Of a DNA stretch of 6,318 nt, positions 1 to 4,488 are shown in pieces. The translations under genes and the position numbers were made by a program. Position 1 is the stretch's first letter. The number at the start of each line of letters is the position of its first letter. The notes under the pieces are model-generated. The model was given only the letters and a program-made list of their open reading frames with translations, was not told where the DNA came from and ran no database searches. Source of the DNA: an uncultured Ruminococcus sp. (GTDB lineage: Bacteria > Bacillota > Clostridia > Oscillospirales > Acutalibacteraceae); the NCBI GenBank assembly GCA_902797065.1, contig CADBRK010000055.1, positions 1 to 6,318 of the forward strand, given 5' to 3'.

Positions 1-150
1 AAGCTTTGCCAGCTCATCGGCTTGACACAGCTCATCGAGGGTGGTAAGATCGTATCTGCAAAGATACTCGCAGAGAACCCCGACGACGAGAGCAAGCTTT
101 TCAGATTCAACCTGCTCGGTGATACCGGTGACGCAGTAGTTGCAAAATAA
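1..150 (+). CDS. C-terminal end of an unidentified protein (partial)
   Basis: Frame 1 is open from the first base to a TAA at 148-150, giving 49 residues that begin KLCQLIGLTQ and end GDTGDAVVAK. The other two plus-strand frames carry stops, and the codon choice resembles the neighbouring genes, so this is the tail of a real gene whose start lies outside the window. The tail mixes acidic residues (ENPDDES) with short hydrophobic stretches that look like beta strands. I do not recognise the family and assign no function. A strong intrinsic terminator begins about 40 bases after the stop, so this gene ends its transcription unit. Confidence 0.75.
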   Translation, partial: KLCQLIGLTQLIEGGKIVSAKILAENPDDESKLFRFNLLGDTGDAVVAK

Positions 151-192
151 TTTAGCTATTTCCTTGTAATTTTGATGTTAGATGTTAGACCC

Positions 193-222
193 AAAAAAAG
201 ATCGCTTCGGCGGTCTTTTTTT
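193..222 (+). terminator. Rho-independent terminator of the partial first gene
   Basis: Bases 193-205 pair with 210-222 over 13 positions (one G-T wobble) around a TTCG tetraloop. The stem starts with seven A and ends with seven T, so the T run serves both as stem and as the release tract. It lies about 40 bases after the stop at 150. Because the A and T runs are symmetrical it could stop transcription from either side. Confidence 0.93.
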
Positions 223-267
223 GTTGCAGTGGGTTTTATTTATCGTTTTTTTAAAGAGTTTAGAAGA

Positions 268-339
268 ATGATGACTGCAATTCAGGAGGTACCCTGTTTA
301 ATCATTGTATTAGCTATCATACTGCTGTATGTTATTTAG
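268..339 (+). CDS. Possible small hydrophobic peptide, 23 residues
   Basis: An ATG ATG pair at 268-273 opens a 23-codon frame ending in TAG at 337-339. The peptide begins MMTAIQEVPC and then becomes a run of I, L, V and A with a final YVI, enough for one short membrane segment (about residues 9-23). Small single-helix peptides of this sort include type I toxins and holin-like peptides, but I see no family signature and no antisense RNA gene. The ribosome binding site is poor (AAAGAG at 253-258). A perfect AGGAGGT at 284-290 lies inside the frame rather than before it. This may well be chance. Confidence 0.2.
   Translation: MMTAIQEVPCLIIVLAIILLYVI
305..333 (+). promoter_or_regulatory. Weak candidate promoter for the XRE gene
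   Basis: TTGTAT (305-310) and TATGTT (328-333) stand 17 bases apart, upstream of the helix-turn-helix gene. Neither hexamer is a good match, at 3 and 4 of 6 consensus bases. An alternative -10, TACAAT at 377-382, would give a leader of only about 13 bases before the ATG at 402. The bases from 223 to 401 hold nothing else I can support. Confidence 0.25.
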
Positions 340-401
340 TCGCAAAATTTCAATTTTATATCATGCAGCTGTAGGGTACAATAGTAACAGAGGTGAGAGG
401 T

Positions 402-602
402 ATGGACGCAACAGAAAAAATAAAATTCATTCTGGACAAAAAAGGATGGTCTGCATACAGACTTTCCAAAGAGTGCGGTCTGTCCGCAAATACTATCCTC
501 ACTATGCTGAAACGCAATTCCGTTCCGTCAATTAGTACATTGGAAGCTGTCTGTAAAGCGTTTGGTATGACATTGTCCGAGTTTTTGCAGAAGGTGATCT
601 GA
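402..602 (+). CDS. Cro/C1 (XRE) family HTH regulator, frame-broken N-terminal part
   Basis: This is a small DNA-binding protein of the Cro/C1 helix-turn-helix type, 66 residues from ATG 402. The segment from about residue 15 to 60 has the family layout: YRLSKECGLSANTI is the helix-turn-helix core with the recognition helix, followed by PSISTLEAVCKAFGM, the usual helix 4-5 region. I prefer ATG 402 over the in-frame GTG at 393 because AGAGGTG at 389-395 then sits 6 bases before the start; the GTG would be part of that ribosome binding site. The protein stops at TGA 600-602, just after TLSEFLQKVI. Relatives in Ruminococcus-type genomes usually continue as EFF-EG- plus a 35-residue tail. That continuation is present here in the -1 frame (584-706), so the gene appears frameshifted in the T run at 582-586. 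DNA target and regulated genes are unknown. Confidence 0.8.
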   Translation: MDATEKIKFILDKKGWSAYRLSKECGLSANTILTMLKRNSVPSISTLEAVCKAFGMTLSEFLQKVI

Positions 603-706
603 TCGAAGTGTCGGATGATACAAAAGAGCTGCATGAATGCTGGTCAACGCTTTCACGCCGGCAGAAGGAAAGTCTGCTTGAATTTATAAAGTCATACAAT
701 AAATGA
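584..706 (+). pseudogene. Displaced C-terminal tail of the XRE regulator (-1 frame)
   Basis: Read in the frame -1 to the preceding gene, bases 584-706 give a tail starting FAEGDLIEVS and ending EFIKSYNK before TGA 704-706. It includes LHECWSTLSRRQKESLLEFI, which resembles the acidic linker and 'W-x-LT-x-x-QK-x-x-LL' tail of many small Firmicutes XRE regulators. Joining the frames at the T run (582-586, five T where six would keep frame) restores a protein of about 101 residues. Possible causes are a genuine inactivating deletion, a homopolymer sequencing error, or separate translation from GTG 608, which has AAGGTGAT 9 bases before it. The resemblance to relatives is from memory, not from a search. 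Confidence 0.65.
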
Positions 707-709
707 TAT

Positions 710-742
710 TCTCTCCCGAATTTTTAACCCGGGAGAGATTTT
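710..742 (+). terminator. Hairpin terminator between convergent genes
   Basis: TCTCTCCCG at 710-718 pairs perfectly with CGGGAGAGA at 730-738 around an 11-base loop, followed by TTTT at 739-742 and further T-rich sequence. It lies 4 bases after the stop of the XRE tail. The minus-strand dockerin gene ends at 754, so the same hairpin may also receive its transcripts, although the T tract on that side is weak. Confidence 0.85.
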
Positions 743-753
743 GTCTTATTTTT

Positions 754-3000
754 TTATACTATATTAACCGTTTTGCCCACGGACGAATCATTTTCTATCT
801 TTACAACATACTGCAGTATTCTCAGACTGTCGATAGCGGTAAGCTTTCCGTCCATATTGACGTCGTGCAGAATGTACGATAATTCGTCAAGCTTTGTCAG
901 CCCGACTACGCTCCTCAGGATAAGCAGGGAGTCGATATTCGAGATCTTGCCGTCGCGGTTCACATCACCGATAAGCCGTGAAGCGGTGTCCGGGGTATCG
1001 GGAGTATCCGGAGTGTCGGGACTGTCGGGAGTATCGGGACTATCAGGTGTGTCGGGTGTATGATAAGGTATTGCTTTTGTTTTTATGCTGCCCGTTATCT
1101 CACACGTATAAACTGCGCAGCCGTCGGCGTTGTTCGGAGTCACGATCTCCGTGAGCGAGTAACAATGGGGAGTGTCGATAGTTTCGATAATAACAGTGTC
1201 TGCGGCGCAGTCGTAAGAACTGCAGAGGTCTGCTTCTCCGTCCTTGAATGAAAGCACCTTGGCGTTATTATATGCGGATATAAGCAGGTACTCGCTGTCG
1301 GTAAAGACGGGTATCCATTTCTGCAGAACTGTGTCCGACACGGGGGAGAGGGTAACGGCGCTTGTTGTGCCTACGCTGATCGCCTGACCGGTCTTGCAGC
1401 TGATTATCGAATATGTGTTGTCGCTGTTTTTGACGAAATGCCATTTCTGCGAGGTTAAACTGCCCTTGCCGGCAAGCCTCGGCGTCTCGGCGGACTTCAC
1501 ACAGAGATCGCCGCAACAGATCATCGCATAAAAATCATCTTCCGTAAAGCAGGATACGGGCCTCTTTGCGGTGAATTCAACGGAATCGCTTTGTGTGGCA
1601 ACAGTCTCGTTTTTCGCAATAAGATATGCGGAATAATTGCCGGGCTTAAGGAGTACGGTTCTTTTGAGTCCCGTAATATCTTTGACCGATGCGCAGATGC
1701 TGCCGTCGGAATCGTTTATTATGAGATCGTATGCGTCGGTAAATTCCGTGCTGTTCCATGAGAAGGTGGCGGGAGAGCTGCCTTTGTCATTAACAGCGAT
1801 ATGCGGCTTTCCCGGGGGCGGATCGGTAACTGTCAGTGTTTTGGTTTCGCTTACACTTTTGCCGTACCTGTTCGTCATGATACAGCATGCCGTGTACGTA
1901 CCCTTACCGATATAACTTGCCGGGATAGGCGTGTCGGGAGTGTAATTCTTTGCTGAATAAACAACATTATCGCTGCTGTCCTTTATATCTATTCTGATCG
2001 AGTTGTAATTCTCACCCTCTGCGCCGAAATACATATCCGTGTTGAGATAATAGCTTTCCTGCTTTGTGGAGAACGAGTACACTTTCGGCAGATAGAGATC
2101 GTTATAGATTTCGATAAGGTACTCCGTGGTCTGCCTGCCCGTTATGCCGTCGCTGTTGATCCCGTTATCCCATTGAAAACGGCTCACTGCGTCTCTCGTC
2201 TGTTCGTCGTATATACCGTTGACGGTATCTGTGTAACCTATGCGTTTGAGTATGCACTGCACCCAGCAAACGTCGAAGCCGCAGCTCGGAACAGGCTCTT
2301 TGTACGATAATGTTCTCTCGGGCGGATCGTAATTGATAGGATCGGGATCGGTGTAGTATCTTACCGGCGGCCGGCCGTAGTCCGGTCTTACATAAAACCT
2401 TTTTACATGACCCGATTCCGTAGTGTCGATGTGTCTGTCATGAATGTAACAGCCGAATTTATACCCCAATTTTGATCGTACTACCTCTTCGCGCCCTTTT
2501 GCGGTGGTTATATTGCCCTCCAGATAATAATCGGAGCTTTCTACCATTGCAACATGGAGATAAAAATCGGAGCTTGGGCAATAGTAGAATACAAGATCGC
2601 CGGTCATTACGTCTCTTTCGTCCTCGATCACGGTTGCATTGCAGTTCTCGAGAAGATATGCGTAAAAGAACCTGCACCCGGCAACAAGAGAGTAATTATA
2701 CGGTATGATACTCTCGGGCATTCCCGTAAGACGCGCACAGTCTGCCGTGAAGTTTGCGCACCAGTCCTCGCTGTAGCCTGCCTCTTTTGTTGTAAGACCC
2801 AGCTGTGTCTGCGCTACGGTAATGAGGTCGTCGGCGTAATTCCCGGTAAGTGTGAAATCCTGTCGGAAATTATATGATCTGTTCTGTGTTTTTGAGACGG
2901 GCATCTCGTACTTTTCGGTATATGCGTAAGCCGGAGAAGCCGCACCTGTCATCGTCACGCAGGCAAGAAGCAGCGCGGCGATCTTTTTTATTCTGTTCAT
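754..3000 (-). CDS. Secreted CHAP-domain cell-wall hydrolase with ricin-like domain and dockerin
   Basis: This 748-residue exported modular protein probably cleaves peptidoglycan and docks to a cellulosome scaffoldin. Residues 1-26 form a signal peptide (KK, hydrophobic core, cleavage after AYA). Residues about 55-190 are a CHAP domain with the expected catalytic Cys81 (WCANF), His149 (LHVAMV) and a likely third residue in LEGN 160-163. Residues about 234-298 resemble a type 1 peptidoglycan-binding domain (GIYDEQTRDAVSRFQ, then DGITG). Residues about 305-393 and 397-478 look like Ig/Fn3 beta sandwiches. Residues about 484-608 resemble a ricin-type beta-trefoil, with two QKW motifs (518, 560). 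A (PDT/PDS)8 linker spans 649-672. The dockerin has two intact calcium loops (D679-D690 and D713-D724). ATG 3000 has AGGAGG 7 bases upstream and a near-consensus promoter. CHAP enzymes may be amidases or endopeptidases; which applies, and whether the target is its own wall or that of rivals, cannot be read here. Confidence 0.9.
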   Translation of the reverse strand: MNRIKKIAALLLACVTMTGAASPAYAYTEKYEMPVSKTQNRSYNFRQDFTLTGNYADDLITVAQTQLGLTTKEAGYSEDWCANFTADCARLTGMPESIIPYNYSLVAGCRFFYAYLLENCNATVIEDERDVMTGDLVFYYCPSSDFYLHVAMVESSDYYLEGNITTAKGREEVVRSKLGYKFGCYIHDRHIDTTESGHVKRFYVRPDYGRPPVRYYTDPDPINYDPPERTLSYKEPVPSCGFDVCWVQCILKRIGYTDTVNGIYDEQTRDAVSRFQWDNGINSDGITGRQTTEYLIEIYNDLYLPKVYSFSTKQESYYLNTDMYFGAEGENYNSIRIDIKDSSDNVVYSAKNYTPDTPIPASYIGKGTYTACCIMTNRYGKSVSETKTLTVTDPPPGKPHIAVNDKGSSPATFSWNSTEFTDAYDLIINDSDGSICASVKDITGLKRTVLLKPGNYSAYLIAKNETVATQSDSVEFTAKRPVSCFTEDDFYAMICCGDLCVKSAETPRLAGKGSLTSQKWHFVKNSDNTYSIISCKTGQAISVGTTSAVTLSPVSDTVLQKWIPVFTDSEYLLISAYNNAKVLSFKDGEADLCSSYDCAADTVIIETIDTPHCYSLTEIVTPNNADGCAVYTCEITGSIKTKAIPYHTPDTPDSPDTPDSPDTPDTPDTPDTASRLIGDVNRDGKISNIDSLLILRSVVGLTKLDELSYILHDVNMDGKLTAIDSLRILQYVVKIENDSSVGKTVNIV
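985..1056 (-). repeat. Eight-unit 9-base tandem repeat encoding a PDT/PDS linker
   Basis: Eight 9-base units encode PDT, PDS, PDT, PDS and then four PDT. They form the Pro-Thr-Asp linker between the beta-trefoil and the dockerin of the secreted hydrolase. The units differ at third codon positions, so the array is not freshly duplicated, but an in-frame 9-base unit can be gained or lost without breaking the gene. Proline-rich linkers like this commonly give dockerins flexible reach. Confidence 0.9.
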
Positions 3001-3007
3001 TGGAATT

Positions 3008-3013
3008 CCTCCT
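3008..3013 (-). promoter_or_regulatory. Ribosome binding site of the dockerin gene
   Basis: On the minus strand AGGAGG lies 7 bases before the ATG at 3000-2998. This perfect site fixes the start directly before the signal peptide. Confidence 0.9.
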
Positions 3014-3030
3014 AAAAATCAAACAAAAAT

Positions 3031-3059
3031 ATAATATCATTTTTTTATTAATCAGTCAA
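3031..3059 (-). promoter_or_regulatory. Promoter of the dockerin gene
   Basis: On the minus strand TTGACT (3059-3054) and TATTAT (3036-3031) are separated by exactly 17 bases of AT-rich spacer, close to the housekeeping sigma-A consensus. Transcription would begin about 25 bases before the coding start, leaving a short leader with the AGGAGG site. The gene therefore has its own promoter and need not depend on the sigma/zinc-ribbon genes upstream. Confidence 0.8.
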
Positions 3060-3093
3060 GTGTGACAGATGTTTTTACACTTTTTACCGCAAG

Positions 3094-3119
3094 AAAAACC
3101 GCCCTTTGAAAAGAGCGGT
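3094..3119 (-). terminator. Terminator of the sigma factor / zinc-ribbon unit
   Basis: On the minus strand the hairpin ACCGC...GCGGT (3119-3098, 9 pairs with one internal mismatch and a 4-base loop) runs into TTTTTC. It sits about 130 bases after the zinc-ribbon stop and just before the dockerin promoter, so it insulates the two units. The stretch 3120-3248 between hairpin and gene shows no gene or motif I can support. Confidence 0.78.
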
Positions 3120-3248
3120 CATTTGCAAAATAAAACATAGTATCTATTCAGTGTAACGGCTTGTCAAACCACGAAATACAGACAAGTAAATTCTAATCAA
3201 AACAAAGCTCGGTTCCTATAAATCCTACGAATTTATTCTACTCGGAAA

Positions 3249-3530
3249 TTATGCCTGCTCTGCCTTCATAGCTGCGAAACACTCACTGCAGAACACGTCG
3301 CGTCCCTCTCTGGGCTTGAACGGAATCTTTGCAGGGCCGCCGCATCTTGCGCATACGGCTTCGTACAGCTCTCTTGCAGGCTTGGAAGCATTCTTTCTTG
3401 CATCACGGCATGCCTTGCATCTCTGAGGCTCGTTCTCAAAGCCCTTCTCGGCATAGAACTCCTGCTCGCCGGCCGTAAATACAAACTCATTTCCGCAGTC
3501 CTTGCAAATAAGTGTCTTGTCCTCGTACAT
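3249..3530 (-). CDS. Double zinc-ribbon protein with CxxC-x17-CxxC motif
   Basis: This is a 93-residue, probably cytoplasmic protein made almost entirely of two zinc-binding units. The first has Cys9/Cys12 and Cys38/Cys41 (CKDC and CKAC, 25 residues apart), with GNEFVFTAGEQEFY between them, typical of the probable zinc-ribbon family (zf_Tbcl type) common in Firmicutes. The second has Cys60/Cys63 and Cys81/Cys84 with exactly 17 residues between the pairs, matching the named CxxC-x17-CxxC domain. Each unit could hold one zinc ion. ATG 3530 is preceded by GAGG with 8-base spacing. The gene begins 61 bases after the sigma factor stop on the same strand and no good promoter is visible in the gap, so cotranscription is likely. 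The molecular role of this family is not established; nucleic-acid or protein binding is only a guess. Confidence 0.88.
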   Translation of the reverse strand: MYEDKTLICKDCGNEFVFTAGEQEFYAEKGFENEPQRCKACRDARKNASKPARELYEAVCARCGGPAKIPFKPREGRDVFCSECFAAMKAEQA

Positions 3531-3591
3531 TTGAATTACCTCGTTTCTTTGTGTAAAGTGTAAAAAAATTGATATATTCCAATCCCCGGTG

Positions 3592-4206
3592 TTAAAGGGG
3601 AATATCGGAAAACTGTTTTCTGAGCTTCCTGCGTATTCTCTGCAGAGCGTTGTCCACGGATTTTACACTCATTGAAAGCGCCTGCCCGATAGATTGATAA
3701 GTTTCCCCCGCAATATACAGATCAAAAACGCTTTTCTCTTTCTTTGAAAGGGAATCGTTAATACGCTTATGTATTTCGGAAAGACTTTCGTACGAAATGA
3801 TCATATCCTCGGGGTTTATGTTATCGCTCTCGGGGTTAAGCGGAATCTCCCGGTCGGTTTGCTCCAGCGAAACATAGTTGTTCATTGATTTGCTTTTGTT
3901 TGAAACGGAATGCTCCAGCAGCGCAATTATACGCCGTCTGATACACAACGATACATATGTCTGAAGCTTTGCTCCCTTGTCGGGGCTGTAGGTTTTCGCT
4001 GCGTAGAGTAATCCAAGCATACCCTCCTGAATCAGATCATCCGAGTCAAGTCCCGAAATTTTATAGCCCGATGCGATTGATCTGATCAGCCAGAGATACC
4101 TGTTTGCAAGTTCGGCAAAAGCAGAATGATCGCCGCCGACGAACAATTCCGCCAATACCTCGTCCTTTTTGGAACGCAGATCTTTATGAGAAACTCCTGC
4201 GGTCAC
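3592..4206 (-). CDS. sigH: SigH-like RNA polymerase sigma-70 family factor
   Basis: An alternative sigma factor of 204 residues; Bacillus subtilis SigH is of similar length. Region 2 (about residues 36-100) carries the core-binding and -10 segment: DSDDLIQEGMLGLLYAAKTY, then LQTYVSLCIRRRIIALLE. NNYVSLEQ and NPEDMII follow, both close to SigH wording. Region 4 (about 152-197) ends in a helix-turn-helix, YQSIGQALSMSVKSVDNALQ, then RIRRKLRK, for -35 contact. I place the start at GTG 4206 because GAGGTGAT lies just before it and because the longer frame (TTG 4278) would run through this gene's own -35 and -10 boxes. It is divergent from comM and precedes the zinc-ribbon gene. SigH controls transition-state, competence and early sporulation genes in Bacillus and Clostridium; the regulon here is unknown, so the symbol means family, not proven orthology. 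Confidence 0.87.
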   Translation of the reverse strand: MTAGVSHKDLRSKKDEVLAELFVGGDHSAFAELANRYLWLIRSIASGYKISGLDSDDLIQEGMLGLLYAAKTYSPDKGAKLQTYVSLCIRRRIIALLEHSVSNKSKSMNNYVSLEQTDREIPLNPESDNINPEDMIISYESLSEIHKRINDSLSKKEKSVFDLYIAGETYQSIGQALSMSVKSVDNALQRIRRKLRKQFSDIPL

Positions 4207-4243
4207 CCAATCACCTCTCGTGAGTATTACTTCTCTATAATGT

Positions 4244-4272
4244 ATCATACTACAATATTTTTGTCGTGTCAA
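4244..4272 (-). promoter_or_regulatory. Promoter of the sigma factor gene
   Basis: On the minus strand a perfect TTGACA (4272-4267) and TATGAT (4249-4244) are 17 bases apart. Transcription would start near 4237, about 30 bases before GTG 4206. An AT-rich stretch directly upstream includes a perfect 14-base palindrome, AAAATTTAAATTTT at 4277-4290, and could act as an UP element. The form is that of the housekeeping sigma factor, not of SigH itself. Confidence 0.82.
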
Positions 4273-4401
4273 TAGCAAAATTTAAATTTTTTATTAAAAT
4301 AATCTCAATAAGAATAAAGAATTTGTCGATTTATGATAAACTTGATTTTTTTGTACATAATATTGCAGAAATAAACAATACAAAAATTCATCGGAAAGCC
4401 G

Positions 4402-4419
4402 AGATTATTTAGATAATCT
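4402..4419. repeat. Inverted repeat just upstream of the comM -35 box
   Basis: AGATTAT (4402-4408) and ATAATCT (4413-4419) form 7-base arms around a 4-base centre, ending one base before the -35 box at 4421. The position suits an activator or repressor site. No known regulator motif is recognised. Confidence 0.5.
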
Positions 4420-4420
4420 A

Positions 4421-4449
4421 TTGCATAAAGTGTATTTTTTGTTTATAAT
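4421..4449 (+). promoter_or_regulatory. Promoter of comM
   Basis: TTGCAT (4421-4426) and a perfect TATAAT (4444-4449) are spaced by 17 bases. Transcription would start near 4456, leaving a leader of about 33 bases before ATG 4489. The last two bases of the -10 box belong to a perfect palindrome that covers the start point. Confidence 0.8.
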
Positions 4450-4461
4450 TGTAATTACAAT
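4448..4461. promoter_or_regulatory. Candidate operator palindrome over the comM start point
   Basis: ATTGTAATTACAAT is a perfect 14-base palindrome that begins inside the -10 box and runs over the predicted transcription start. A dimeric repressor bound here would block polymerase. The half-site does not identify a regulator family, and AT-rich DNA yields palindromes by chance, so the operator role is inferred from position. Confidence 0.45.
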
Positions 4462-4488
4462 ATACTTCAGAGAACGGAGATCATTTCC

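Noticed and set aside
174..187. GATGTTA repeated twice in tandem
   Set aside because: Only two 7-base copies; likely chance and without functional context.
329..535. 68-codon plus-strand ORF overlapping the XRE gene
   Set aside because: It is an out-of-frame shadow of the helix-turn-helix gene with composition unlike a protein and no ribosome binding site.
579..590. Programmed -1 frameshift at the T run of the XRE gene
   Set aside because: The sequence reads G-TTT-TTG in the zero frame, which is not a standard X-XXY-YYZ slippery heptamer, and no strong stimulatory structure is visible downstream; a one-base loss or error is simpler.
773..1063. 96-codon plus-strand ORF ending in a GVSGVSGVSG repeat
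   Set aside because: It is the antisense reading of the PDT/PDS linker and dockerin; the opposite frame has a signal peptide, domains and a ribosome binding site.
3072..3083. TTTTTACACTTT shared with the minus strand near 3550-3565
   Set aside because: A 12-base, T-rich match between two AT-rich gaps with no similarity around it; not enough to call a repeat.
3585..3600. CCCC/GGGG hairpin at the stop of the sigma factor gene as a terminator
   Set aside because: The stem is only about 5 pairs, overlaps the stop codon, and the T run begins some 18 bases later, so it is at best a weak attenuator.
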